Part shown: positions 1 to 9,075 of the stretch, piece by piece
Numbering within the stretch: the stretch's first letter is position 1
Layout of the letters: each line of letters starts with the position of its first letter
DNA from: Polaribacter sp. HaHaR_3_91
Lineage (GTDB): Bacteria; Bacteroidota; Bacteroidia; Flavobacteriales; Flavobacteriaceae
Direction: 5' to 3'
Assembly: GCF_019278525.1 (NCBI RefSeq)
Contig: NZ_CP058986.1
Coordinates: forward strand, 4,045,001-4,109,000
Length of the DNA: 64,000 bases
Translations under genes and position numbers: made by a program
The notes under the pieces: generated by a model
Database searches by the model: none
Seen by the model: the letters and a program-made list of their open reading frames with translations, nothing else
What the model was told of the DNA's origin: nothing

Positions 1-686
1 GTATAACACCAATTCTATCTATGGTTAAAGATGTATTAGAAAACGAAGTTTCGTCTACTTTTACATTAATTTATGGTAACAAAACAGTTGCAGATACTAT
101 TTTTAAAGAAGAATTAGATGCTTTAAAAGAAGCAAATCCAGATCGTTTTAACCTACACTACATTTGTAGTAGAGAACAGCTAGAAGGTTCTTTATTTGGT
201 AGAATAGACAAAGCACACACTAATTTCTACATTAACAATAGTTACAAAAATACTTCTTTTGATGCTGCTTTTTTATGTGGACCAGAAAGTATGATTGATG
301 AAGTTTCTGCAACACTTACAGAACGTGGTTTTGCTAAAGGGAATATTCATTTTGAATTATTTACAACTTCTATAGACGAAGAGGCTGTAGCGGAGATAAA
401 AGAAGGTACTACAGAAGTTATTGTAATGCTAGATGATGAGGAAACAACCTTTACTATGAACCAAACTGACGATCTATTATCGGCCAGTTTACGTAACAAT
501 TTAGATGCTCCATATTCTTGCCAAGGAGGAGTTTGTAGCACCTGTATGTGTAAGGTTACAGAAGGAAATGCTATTATGATTAAGAATTCCATTTTAACAG
601 ATAGCGAAATTGAAGAAGGATTGGTTTTAGCCTGTCAGGCATACCCTACAACTTCAAAAATTTCAATAGATTTTGATGATGTTTAA
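1..686 (+). CDS. PaaE-like ferredoxin/flavodoxin reductase, 3' part (5' end outside window)
   Basis: C-terminal part of an NAD(P)H-dependent flavin/2Fe-2S reductase related to phenylacetyl-CoA epoxidase subunit E. The reading frame is open from base 3 and encodes ITPILSMVKDVLENE, a typical internal segment of the nucleotide-binding lobe, so the ATG at 21 is an internal methionine and the true start is upstream of the window. The last 90 or so residues form a plant-type ferredoxin domain with cysteines in PYSCQGGVCSTCMCK and a fourth cysteine in LVLACQAYP. Such proteins pass electrons from NAD(P)H through FAD to a 2Fe-2S centre and on to an oxygenase or ferredoxin. No paa genes are visible, so the partner is unknown; a general ferredoxin reductase role is as likely as phenylacetate degradation. 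Confidence 0.85.
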   Translation, partial: ITPILSMVKDVLENEVSSTFTLIYGNKTVADTIFKEELDALKEANPDRFNLHYICSREQLEGSLFGRIDKAHTNFYINNSYKNTSFDAAFLCGPESMIDEVSATLTERGFAKGNIHFELFTTSIDEEAVAEIKEGTTEVIVMLDDEETTFTMNQTDDLLSASLRNNLDAPYSCQGGVCSTCMCKVTEGNAIMIKNSILTDSEIEEGLVLACQAYPTTSKISIDFDDV

Positions 687-695
687 AAATATATA

Positions 696-734
696 GTTGT
701 CCTGCAAGGTTTCAAAAGCCTTGTAGGTATCAAC
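696..734. repeat. Palindromic repeat element
   Basis: Imperfect inverted repeat directly after the reductase gene: GTTG then CCTGCAAGG, a short loop, then CCTTGTAGG and CAAC. The 14 bases TCCTGCAAGGTTTC recur inverted near 22835-22850, so this is a dispersed repeat. There is no U-run, so it is not a clean terminator. Confidence 0.55.
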
Positions 735-757
735 TTCTATAAATACCACTTTTTTTT

Positions 758-820
758 GGCGTTCAAGCGGGCTTTCCGCTATACCTTTTTACCAAAAAGG
801 ATGTCGCTGCAATCCCCAGT
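758..820. repeat. REP-like intergenic element
   Basis: Unusually GC-rich stretch for this window. It contains AAGCGGGCTTTCCGCTATA, then the short inverted repeat CTTTTT ACC AAAAAGG, then ATGTCGCTGCAATCCCC. From memory, elements of this shape are scattered in many flavobacterial genomes; this has not been checked by search. The remaining intergenic bases up to the next gene at 1032 hold nothing else I can support apart from a weak promoter-like TACCTTTA at about 1020-1027. Confidence 0.45.
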
Positions 821-1031
821 TATCTATATTAAATACCGGAAGAACCAGGCTTTAAAGTATTAAAGAACCTCATAACAAGTTCACAAACGTATTACAAGGA
901 ACGTAGAGAGAAATTTCATAACATTAAAACATAAAACTGACAATATTATTTCACTTAAACTTGATACATTACTAAACCAATTATAAAATCTCATAATTGG
1001 TAAATCCTAATTAAACAATTACCTTTATCCA

Positions 1032-1697
1032 ATGGATATTTACGACTTTAAGAATGCTTTTTTAATAGGTTTTTTCATGGCTTTTATGATAGGGCCTGTT
1101 TTTTTTATGCTTATTCAAACCAGTATTTTAAAAGGAGCTAGAGCAGCAATTGCGTTCGATCTTGGTGTTCTTTTAGGGGATGTTACTTTTATATGTATGG
1201 CATATTTTGGAAGTAGATCTTTTTTAGAAAAAATTAAAGATGACCCTAGACTCTTTTTTATTGGTGGCCTAGTACTTATTGTATACGGTTTAATAACTTA
1301 TTTTGACAAACAAAACAAAAAAGAGGCTTTAGCATCTGCAGAAACTATAGTCGTCCCTGTTAAAAACAACTATATAAAACTGTTTTTTAAAGGTTACTTT
1401 TTAAACTTTATAAATATTGGCGTGTTAGCATTTTGGTTGGGTACCGTGTTGGTAATTGGACCTACTTTAAACATGAATTCTAACAGTATATTTTGGTATT
1501 TTGCTACCATAATTTTAGGGTATGCAATTACAGATCTTGGTAAAATACTTTTAGCAAAACAATTAAAAAGTAAAATGACTCCTTTAGTAATTTATAGACT
1601 AAAGAGAATAATGGGAATTATATTAATTATCTGTGGTGTTTTTTTAATCTTAAAAGGGTTTATACCTAATGATAAAATAGATAATTTTATCAGTTAA
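1032..1697 (+). CDS. LysE/RhtB family amino acid exporter
   Basis: Integral membrane protein of 221 residues, the usual size for the LysE/RhtB translocator family, which exports amino acids or related small molecules. The N-terminus has the family pattern FMIGPVFFMLIQTSILKGARA, and six hydrophobic segments can be traced, the last near IMGIILIICGVFLILKGF. The central loop is lysine-rich (about residues 95-115), which is common in this family. It stands alone: the previous gene is 345 bases upstream and the next gene is convergent. The substrate cannot be inferred from the sequence. Confidence 0.85.
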   Translation: MDIYDFKNAFLIGFFMAFMIGPVFFMLIQTSILKGARAAIAFDLGVLLGDVTFICMAYFGSRSFLEKIKDDPRLFFIGGLVLIVYGLITYFDKQNKKEALASAETIVVPVKNNYIKLFFKGYFLNFINIGVLAFWLGTVLVIGPTLNMNSNSIFWYFATIILGYAITDLGKILLAKQLKSKMTPLVIYRLKRIMGIILIICGVFLILKGFIPNDKIDNFIS

Positions 1698-2093
1698 AAC
1701 CGTCGTTTATTCAATTACAGCTATACCCCAAAGAATCATACTTTACAGTTATATCAATAGACTTACTTTAGTTTACTATCGATTACGAAAACTATTTTGT
1801 AACAAAGCAATAATTAAATCGGGTACTACAATTAATTTGTATGTAAAAAAATACTACTATTTAAAAGTCTTAAAACAGCTCTTTTAAAGACATATTATTC
1901 TGATCAATAAAGTAATTTATTATAAAGTAAAAACAGCGCATTAGTTAGCTTTCATAAACTCTAAAACAGCTAATAATAACTTGTTCTACTAAAGTCGTTA
2001 TGCATTTCTGCATATATACTTTCTCAATTAATTCACCATAGCCCCCCCACAACAACACTTTATAACGAATACTATAAATACTAATAAAAACAA
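1698..2093. other. Non-coding intergenic stretch between convergent genes
   Basis: About 400 AT-rich bases between the LysE-type gene and the ctaD terminator. I see no supported ORF, tRNA or convincing RNA structure. A weak inverted repeat (GTCTT...AAGAC) lies near 1867-1889. Confidence 0.5.
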
Positions 2094-2122
2094 AAAACCA
2101 GTGAATAAATTCACTGGTTTTA
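2094..2122 (-). terminator. Rho-independent terminator of the act-cta operon
   Basis: Perfect stem AAACCAGTGAA / TTCACTGGTTT with loop TAAA. Read on the minus strand it is followed by a T-rich run. It lies 43 bases after the ctaD stop codon. Confidence 0.85.
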
Positions 2123-2164
2123 TATCTTAAATATCATTTAAAACAAAATGATGTATTTTATTTT

Positions 2165-3946
2165 CTAAGAAGGTTCTTCTCCTTCTAATAAAGGCACTGT
2201 TTGTAACACAAAGTCTTCTCCATGTAAATATTCACTATCATCATCTTCTGGATCTACACGCTTACTATAATCATACGCCCATCTATGAACTTCTGGTAAT
2301 TTCCCTGGCCAGTTTCCGTGTACATGATCTACAGGAGTTGTCCATTCTAAAGTAGTTGCATTCCAAGGATTCATTGTTGCTTTTTGACCTCTATAAATAG
2401 AGATAAAGAAGTTTGCAATAAAAAATATTTGAGCAAAACCACCAACTAAGGCAAACAATGTAATTACTATATTAATATCAGATAAATCATCAAACATAGG
2501 AAATGCTGTGTTAGAATAATATCTTCTTGGTAAACCTGCTAAACCAATAAAGTGCATTGGCCAGAAAACTCCATAAGCACAAATGATGCTTAACCAGAAA
2601 TGCCAATATCCTAATGTTTTATTCATCATTCTACCATACATTTTAGGAAACCAGTGATACACACCAGCAAACATTCCAAAAATAGCAGAAACACCCATAA
2701 CTAAGTGGAAATGCGCTACAACAAAGTACGTATCATGAACATTAATATCTAAAGCTGAATCTCCTAAAACAATACCTGTTAAACCTCCTGTAACGAATGT
2801 AGAAACCAATCCGATAGAGAATAACATGGCAGGATTTAATTGAAGATTACCTTTCCACAATGTCGTTAACCAGTTAAATGATTTTACTGCAGATGGAATT
2901 GCAATTAGTAACGTTGTAAATGTAAATACAGACCCTAAAAAAGGATTCATACCTGATACAAACATATGGTGTCCCCAAACAATTGTAGATAAAAAAGCAA
3001 TTGCTATAATAGAACCAATCATTGCACGGTAACCAAAAATAGGTTTACGTGAATTAATGGCTAAAATTTCTGAAACAATACCCATGGCAGGTAAGATTAC
3101 AATATATACCTCAGGGTGACCTAAGAACCAAAATAAGTGCTCGAATAATACAGGAGAACCCCCTTGATAATGTAAAACTTCACCAGCAATAAAAATATCT
3201 GATAAATAGAAAGAAGTACCAAAACTTCTATCAAAGATCAATAATAAAGCAGCAGACAATAATACAGGGAAAGAAACTACACCAATAATGGCAGTTACAA
3301 AGAATGCCCAAATTGTTAAAGGCAATCTCGTCATTTTCATTCCCACAGTTCTTAAGTTAAAAACTGTTGCTATATAATTTAAAGATCCTATTAAAGAAGA
3401 TGCAATAAAAATAGCCATAGAAACTAACCATAACGTCATACCCATTCCAGAACCTGGAATTGCTTGTGGTAAAGCACTTAATGGAGGATAGATTGTCCAT
3501 CCTGCTGCTGCTGGACCAGCTTCAACAAACAAAGAGCAAACCATGATGATACATGAAACAAAGAACATCCAATAAGACACCATGTTTAAAAAACCTGAAG
3601 CCATATCTCTAGCTCCAATTTGCAATGGTATTAACAAGTTAGAAAATGTACCACTTAAACCAGCCGTTAATACAAAGAATACCATTATAGTACCGTGTAT
3701 TGTTACCAAAGCTAAGTACATATCCGGATTCATTACACCGTCTGTTTGGTGATCTCCTAAAAATGCTTCAATTAAAGAAAATGATTTTTCTGGCCATGCA
3801 ATTTGCATACGAAATAACATAGACATAAATACCCCAATAATTCCCATAAACATACCAGTTACTAAGAACTGCTTAGAAATCATTTTATGATCTTGGCTAA
3901 AAATATATTTTGTTACAAATGTTTCTTTATGATGATGTTCTGACAT
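2165..3946 (-). CDS. ctaD: Cytochrome c oxidase subunit I
   Basis: Catalytic subunit of an A-type haem-copper oxidase of 593 residues with twelve predicted membrane helices. The CuB/haem motifs are visible: LGHPEVYIVILP with the cross-linked His-Tyr pair, GHHMFVSGMNP, and HDTYFVVAHFHLVMG near the C-terminal haem ligands. It reduces oxygen to water with electrons from subunit II and pumps protons. It is the last gene of the actA-F/ctaC/ctaD operon, 24 bases after ctaC. The C-terminal tail is acidic and extends about 50 residues past the last helix, as in other Bacteroidota. No genes for subunits III or IV are next to it. Confidence 0.96.
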   Translation of the reverse strand: MSEHHHKETFVTKYIFSQDHKMISKQFLVTGMFMGIIGVFMSMLFRMQIAWPEKSFSLIEAFLGDHQTDGVMNPDMYLALVTIHGTIMVFFVLTAGLSGTFSNLLIPLQIGARDMASGFLNMVSYWMFFVSCIIMVCSLFVEAGPAAAGWTIYPPLSALPQAIPGSGMGMTLWLVSMAIFIASSLIGSLNYIATVFNLRTVGMKMTRLPLTIWAFFVTAIIGVVSFPVLLSAALLLIFDRSFGTSFYLSDIFIAGEVLHYQGGSPVLFEHLFWFLGHPEVYIVILPAMGIVSEILAINSRKPIFGYRAMIGSIIAIAFLSTIVWGHHMFVSGMNPFLGSVFTFTTLLIAIPSAVKSFNWLTTLWKGNLQLNPAMLFSIGLVSTFVTGGLTGIVLGDSALDINVHDTYFVVAHFHLVMGVSAIFGMFAGVYHWFPKMYGRMMNKTLGYWHFWLSIICAYGVFWPMHFIGLAGLPRRYYSNTAFPMFDDLSDINIVITLFALVGGFAQIFFIANFFISIYRGQKATMNPWNATTLEWTTPVDHVHGNWPGKLPEVHRWAYDYSKRVDPEDDDSEYLHGEDFVLQTVPLLEGEEPS

Positions 3947-3970
3947 AATCTTATTTATTTGTAGTGTCTT

Positions 3971-4987
3971 TTAATTATTATTATTTAATACTGATGATAA
4001 TGTTGGCTGCTCTGCAATCCATTTGTCATATTCTTCTTGCTCAACAACTGTAATTTTCATTTGCATGTTATAGTGAGAAGCTCCACAAATTTTATTACAT
4101 AACAATAAATAATCAAACTCATAAGGATCTTCTCCATTAGCTTTTCTTATTTTATTGATTCCTGCAGTTTTCTCTACAACCTCAGATTGTTGTCTCATCT
4201 CTGCAGTAGTATATTTTGGAGTAAAACCAAATTCAGTTACCATACCTGGTACACAGTTCATTTGCGCTCTAAAGTGAGGCATATAAGCTGAGTGCAAAAC
4301 GTCTTGAGAACGAAACTTGAAATGAACTTTTCTACCTTTAGGTAAATACAATTCAGTTACTTGTTTATCATCTAAAGCATTTTTATCATCCATATCAACA
4401 CCTATAGTGTTCATACCTTTAATATAGTTTACGTTTCCTAAACCTAACGTATTATCTTCACCTGCATAACGAGCATCCCATCTAAACTGCTGAGCATAAA
4501 CCTCTATTACTACAGGATCTTCTAAGTCGGATAAATCCATGATGTTATTCCATTGCCATAATCCATAACCAATTAGAACAACTAAAACAACAGCTGGAGT
4601 AATGGTCCAAATAGCCTCTAATTTATGACTGTCTGAATAGAATTTTGCTTTCTTTCCTTTTTCACCTTTATACTTAAAAGTAAAATAGAAAATTAAGAAT
4701 TGCATTAAAAATTGAACAATACCAATTAACCAAAATGTAATATCAAAAAGGTTATCATCATGTTCTCCTTCATAAGAAGCAGATTCTGGTAACATTACAA
4801 CATTCATGAAGATTAAACAATAAATCATCATTGCATATAAAAAAACCATAAAGTAAATGGCATTTCTACCTTGGGTTGCGTTGTCTTTATCAGTAGCGAT
4901 TACGCTTCTTAAGTTTAATATTCTGGTTATTTGCCAAAAACTTACACCGATTGCAACAGCTATAAAAATATAAAATAGAGCTAGCAT
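3971..4987 (-). CDS. ctaC: Cytochrome c oxidase subunit II
   Basis: CuA-bearing subunit of 338 residues. It begins with one membrane helix (residues 1-20), has a second at about 50-70 and a third around WLIGIVQFLMQFLIFYF, and then a cupredoxin domain. The CuA site is seen in LLCNKICGASHYNM (two Cys, His, Met), with an upstream His in DVLHSAYMPHF. An extra N-terminal helix compared with E. coli-type subunit II is normal in Bacteroidota. It accepts electrons from the ActE/ActA haems or a soluble cytochrome c and passes them to subunit I. It lies 38 bases after actF in the same operon. Confidence 0.95.
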   Translation of the reverse strand: MLALFYIFIAVAIGVSFWQITRILNLRSVIATDKDNATQGRNAIYFMVFLYAMMIYCLIFMNVVMLPESASYEGEHDDNLFDITFWLIGIVQFLMQFLIFYFTFKYKGEKGKKAKFYSDSHKLEAIWTITPAVVLVVLIGYGLWQWNNIMDLSDLEDPVVIEVYAQQFRWDARYAGEDNTLGLGNVNYIKGMNTIGVDMDDKNALDDKQVTELYLPKGRKVHFKFRSQDVLHSAYMPHFRAQMNCVPGMVTEFGFTPKYTTAEMRQQSEVVEKTAGINKIRKANGEDPYEFDYLLLCNKICGASHYNMQMKITVVEQEEYDKWIAEQPTLSSVLNNNN

Positions 4988-5025
4988 ATTTATCTCGTCT
5001 TAATTATTTTAATTCAAATTATTTA

Positions 5026-6432
5026 TTAATGATGATCTCCTGAACCTTCACCTCTGTGTTCAATATTATAATAGTGGTAATGTTTACTTTCTCCTAAGAA
5101 AGGATTACCAGTTGGTATAGCACTTGCTTTTGCAAAAGAACTAAAAGTAGCATATATAAATACTCCTATGAAGAACAATATTGCACCAATTTCAGGGATA
5201 CCGAAAGACCATTGATCACCAACAGTACCTGGCATAACCATAACAAAAATATCAATATAATGACCGCAAAGAATTGCAACACCTCCAATAACGATAAACC
5301 AAGGAATACTTTTAAAGTCACTATTTAATAATAACAATACAGGAAAAGCAAAGTTCATTACTACCATTGCTAAGAAAGGAAAGTTATATTCATTAAATCT
5401 CATTGCAAAATAAGTAGTTTCCTCTGGAATATCTGCATACCAGATTAACATAAATTGAGAAAACCATAAGTATGTCCAAAAGATAGAAAAACCAAACATA
5501 TATTTTGCTAAATCATGAATGTGACTATCGTTTACACCAGGTAAAGCTCCTTTAGAACGTAAATATATTGTAACTAAAGCAATTACCGTTAATGCACTTA
5601 CTAATAAACTAGATAAAACATACCAACCGAATAATGTAGAGAACCAGTGTGGGTCTAATCCCATAATCCAATCCCAAGACATCATTGTTTCAGTGATCAT
5701 AAATACGAAAATAAAACCTACAGAAGCATTATAACTCAATTTATACGTTTTTCCTCCATCATTTGCAGTATCTTCTTTTATAGAATTTCTACGGATAAAC
5801 CATCTGTATGCATTCCATAAAGCTAAATAAATAATACTTCTAATAGCCCAACCTGGAACGTTTATCCACCAAGATTTACCATCTACAATAGGATCGTAAT
5901 TAGGACTTGTAGGATCAAATACTCCTTCTGCCATCCACGGGAACATATGATTCCAATGCATTACAGCCGAAATTACTATAAGAACCATTACAATTGAAGT
6001 TGGTACTAAGTTAGCAGTAATTGCTTCCATTACCCTAAACAAAAGAATAGACCAACCCGCTTGCGCAACTCTTTGAATTGCATAAAAAGCTAATACCAAT
6101 AAAGTAATTCCCAAAAAGAAAAACAATGCTACATATACTGCAGACCATGGTTTATTTTTTAACTGATGTAAAACATGTTCAGCATGTGCGTCATCATGAG
6201 ATCCATCTACTGAACCATGGCTTTCACCATGTGCTTCACTTTTATGCCCATCAGCACTAACCTCTTCATGAGAACTAGCATGACTATCACCATGTGAAGC
6301 CTGTTGTGCAATAACTTCTTTAGCTTCTTCAACTGTTTTAGGAGCTGAATAAAAACCATAACCAATTCCCACTAAACCAATAAGTATTAGTGCTAATGAG
6401 AATGTTTTTAATTTACCTGAGAATTGATACAT
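5026..6432 (-). CDS. actF: Alternative complex III membrane subunit ActF
   Basis: Quinol:cytochrome c oxidoreductase quinone-binding subunit 2 (NrfD/PsrC-like), 468 residues with about ten membrane helices. The order actA-B-C-D-E-F followed by oxidase genes identifies it. The first membrane helix (about 10-27) is followed by a striking histidine-rich segment at residues 46-93, with repeated H-G-x-S-H and A-H-x-E-S-H units (about 14 histidines), and then the helical core. The C-terminus is also His-rich (SKHYHYYNIEHRGEGSGDHH). The segment could bind metal, but that is inference. It is required for quinol oxidation by the complex in the inner membrane. Confidence 0.93.
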   Translation of the reverse strand: MYQFSGKLKTFSLALILIGLVGIGYGFYSAPKTVEEAKEVIAQQASHGDSHASSHEEVSADGHKSEAHGESHGSVDGSHDDAHAEHVLHQLKNKPWSAVYVALFFFLGITLLVLAFYAIQRVAQAGWSILLFRVMEAITANLVPTSIVMVLIVISAVMHWNHMFPWMAEGVFDPTSPNYDPIVDGKSWWINVPGWAIRSIIYLALWNAYRWFIRRNSIKEDTANDGGKTYKLSYNASVGFIFVFMITETMMSWDWIMGLDPHWFSTLFGWYVLSSLLVSALTVIALVTIYLRSKGALPGVNDSHIHDLAKYMFGFSIFWTYLWFSQFMLIWYADIPEETTYFAMRFNEYNFPFLAMVVMNFAFPVLLLLNSDFKSIPWFIVIGGVAILCGHYIDIFVMVMPGTVGDQWSFGIPEIGAILFFIGVFIYATFSSFAKASAIPTGNPFLGESKHYHYYNIEHRGEGSGDHH

Positions 6433-6460
6433 ATCTTTTTCGTATTCTTTCTAATTGAAA

Positions 6461-7003
6461 TTATAATTCTGAACGTAATTTTTCTACGTACTGTACTATT
6501 TGCCAACGCTCTGTATACGTTGTTTGAGATGCATGTGAACCCATTAAGTTTTTACCGTGCATAATTACATGATAAATACTCCCTGTGTTAATATCTCTAT
6601 CTTTATAATTAGGGATACCAGAAAATTTATCTCTTTGAGATAAAACTCCATTACCATCTCCTGCTTTTCCATGACAAGTTGCACAATAAATCTCGTACAT
6701 TGCTTTTCCATTTGCCAAACTTTCTTCTGTAGTTTCTAAAGGATTAGTAACCGTAAGTTTAGACAATTCATACCCTTCATTTGTATTAGGGATATCATAA
6801 GTAGCATGTCCGCCTCTTGCAATTGTTCCTGCAACAGGTTTACTATTTACAGGTTCTCCATTAAGACCATTGGCTCCATTTACATCATAAGGCACAGATA
6901 CGTACATATCTGGCATAAATTGTAATTGCGGCTTAGTTTTATCATTACAAGAAATGATACTTGTAAGCGTAAATAAAGCGATAATTAATTTAAAATTCTT
7001 CAT
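6461..7003 (-). CDS. actE: Alternative complex III monohaem cytochrome c subunit ActE
   Basis: A 180-residue lipoprotein cytochrome. The signal sequence ends in a lipobox (TSIISCNDK, cysteine at 19), and the haem-binding motif CATCH is followed by a distal methionine region at about IMHGKNLMGSHASQ. The segment between is typical of class I cytochrome c. It lies 28 bases from actF and 10 bases from actD. In characterised complexes ActE receives electrons from the ActA haems and delivers them to the oxidase. Confidence 0.93.
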   Translation of the reverse strand: MKNFKLIIALFTLTSIISCNDKTKPQLQFMPDMYVSVPYDVNGANGLNGEPVNSKPVAGTIARGGHATYDIPNTNEGYELSKLTVTNPLETTEESLANGKAMYEIYCATCHGKAGDGNGVLSQRDKFSGIPNYKDRDINTGSIYHVIMHGKNLMGSHASQTTYTERWQIVQYVEKLRSEL

Positions 7004-7013
7004 TTTCTATATA

Positions 7014-7541
7014 TTAGTGCTTGTCTACTACATTAATTTCTACAGCTCCTGTACTAGCTAATAAATCAATAATTTTAGCTTCGTTGTTATTTACAGGGAT
7101 TTCCATTAAAAAATGATCATCTGTAGTTCTTGGATCTGGATTCTCAGCTTCTTTAAATGGCCATAATCTACTTCTCATATAAAAAGTAATTACCATTAAG
7201 TGAGCTGCAAAAAACACTGTTAATTCAAACATAATTGGCACAAACGCAGGCATGTTTGCCCACCAAGAAAAATTTGGCTTACCACCAATATCTTGTGGCC
7301 AATCTTGAATCATCATGTAATTAGTCATCCAAATAGCAAATGCTAATCCTGTAATTCCGTATAAAAATGCAGTAATTGCTAATCTTGTTGGTGCTAATCC
7401 CATTGCTTTGTCTAATCCATGAACAGGAAAAGGACAAAATACTTCCTCTATATGAAGATGTTCTGCTTTAACAGCTTTCACTGCGTCCATTAGAACTTCG
7501 TCATCATTATAAAATGCGTGAATAACTTTTGATGATTCCAT
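7014..7541 (-). CDS. actD: Alternative complex III subunit ActD (DUF3341)
   Basis: A 175-residue protein with a soluble N-terminal DUF3341 part (VIHAFYNDDEVLMDAVKAV, VFCPFPVHGLDKAMG) and two membrane helices (about 78-98 and 125-145). It is a structural subunit of the complex. It sits between actC (2 bases upstream) and actE (10 bases downstream). The length is normal. Confidence 0.92.
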   Translation of the reverse strand: MESSKVIHAFYNDDEVLMDAVKAVKAEHLHIEEVFCPFPVHGLDKAMGLAPTRLAITAFLYGITGLAFAIWMTNYMMIQDWPQDIGGKPNFSWWANMPAFVPIMFELTVFFAAHLMVITFYMRSRLWPFKEAENPDPRTTDDHFLMEIPVNNNEAKIIDLLASTGAVEINVVDKH

Positions 7542-7543
7542 AA

Positions 7544-8998
7544 TTATTCTTTATTAGATTTATCAGTTGTACCTGCTACGTTTGCTACATTAATAGCTGG
7601 TTTAGTTGGTATACCTTGTTCTCTTCTCTTCTTGTAAAACTCTCCAGAAGATTTTAAAATAGTTTTTACTTCCGCTTGTGCAATTACCGGGAATGTTCTT
7701 GCGTATAATAAGAATAATACACCAAAGAAACCTATAGTTCCCACAAAAATACCAACATCTACAAACGTAGGTTCAAAACGCCACCATGTAGATGGTAAAT
7801 GACCTTTACTTAATACAATTGCAATAATATCGAAACGCTCAAACCACATACCAATGTTAATTGCAATAGAAATAATAAAAGTAATTACAAAACTTCTTCT
7901 AAATTTCTTAATCCATAATAACTGTGGTGTAATAATATTAAATATTATTAGTGACCAGAATGCCCAAGCATAAGGACCAGTTGCAGCACCTACAGATAAA
8001 TATGTATAGTTCTCATAAGGTGAACCTGTATACCAAGCAATAAAGAACTCTGTTGCATACGCCACAGCTACAATACCACCTGTTAAGATAATTACAATGT
8101 TCATATACTCAATGTGCATACGTGTAATGTAATCTTCTAAATTAGTAACCTTTCTCATAATTCCTAATAACGTTTGTACCATTGCAAATCCAGAAAAGAT
8201 TGCTCCTGCTACGAAATAAGGAGGGAAAATAGTTGAGTGCCAACCTGGGTTAATAGAAGTAGCAAAATCCATAGATACAATTGTATGTACAGAAAGTACT
8301 AATGGTGTTGCTAAACCTGCAAGTACCAAAGATACTTCTTCAAAACGTTGCCAGTCTTTTGCTCTACCAGACCAACCGAATGATAATAAAGCATAAATTT
8401 TCTTTTGGAAAGGCTTCACAGCTCTATCTCTAATCATTGCAAAATCTGGTAATAAACCTGTCCACCAAAAAACTAATGATACAGATAAATAAGTTGATAT
8501 TGCAAAAACATCCCATAATAATGGCGAGTTAAAGTTTACCCATAACGAACCAAATTGATTTGGCATTGGCAATACCCAATATCCATTCCAAGGTCTACCC
8601 ATGTGAATCAATGGAAACAATCCTGCTTGAAAAACGGCAAAAATTGTCATTGCTTCTGCAGAACGGTTAATGGCCATTCTCCATTTTTGACGGAATAATA
8701 AAAGTACTGCAGAAATTAGTGTTCCTGCGTGACCGATACCAACCCACCATACAAAGTTTGTAATATCCCAAGCCCAACCAATGTTCTTGTTCAATCCCCA
8801 AACTCCAATACCAGTACCTATGGTATAAAAAATACATCCAAATCCCCAAAGCGTTGCAGCCAAAGAGATATAAAATGCTATGTACCAATTTTTATTTGCA
8901 ACTCCTTCAATAGGTTTTGCAATGTCTTCTGTAATATCGTGATAACTTTTATCACCTAGTACTAAAGGTTCCCTTATGGGTGCTTCGTAATGAGACAT
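7544..8998 (-). CDS. actC: Alternative complex III membrane subunit ActC (NrfD/PsrC-like)
   Basis: Polysulfide-reductase NrfD-type quinone-binding subunit, 484 residues and about ten helices (for example around WWVGIGHAGTLISAVLLLF and IVIILTGGIVAVAYATEFF). ActC and ActF form a homologous pair that makes the quinol site and probable proton path. Its stop codon is 2 bases before the actD start, which suggests translational coupling, and it is 77 bases after actB. Confidence 0.94.
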   Translation of the reverse strand: MSHYEAPIREPLVLGDKSYHDITEDIAKPIEGVANKNWYIAFYISLAATLWGFGCIFYTIGTGIGVWGLNKNIGWAWDITNFVWWVGIGHAGTLISAVLLLFRQKWRMAINRSAEAMTIFAVFQAGLFPLIHMGRPWNGYWVLPMPNQFGSLWVNFNSPLLWDVFAISTYLSVSLVFWWTGLLPDFAMIRDRAVKPFQKKIYALLSFGWSGRAKDWQRFEEVSLVLAGLATPLVLSVHTIVSMDFATSINPGWHSTIFPPYFVAGAIFSGFAMVQTLLGIMRKVTNLEDYITRMHIEYMNIVIILTGGIVAVAYATEFFIAWYTGSPYENYTYLSVGAATGPYAWAFWSLIIFNIITPQLLWIKKFRRSFVITFIISIAINIGMWFERFDIIAIVLSKGHLPSTWWRFEPTFVDVGIFVGTIGFFGVLFLLYARTFPVIAQAEVKTILKSSGEFYKKRREQGIPTKPAINVANVAGTTDKSNKE

Positions 8999-9075
8999 AT
9001 TTTTATTACTTAGTTTAATTATAGTTTTTAAACTTTCAAAGTCCTTTAACTTTGAGTTTTCAATTTAAAATTTTC

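Noticed and set aside
21..686. Complete gene starting at the ATG at 21
   Set aside because: The frame is open to the window edge and the residues before the ATG match the conserved part of the reductase, so the gene is truncated by the window.
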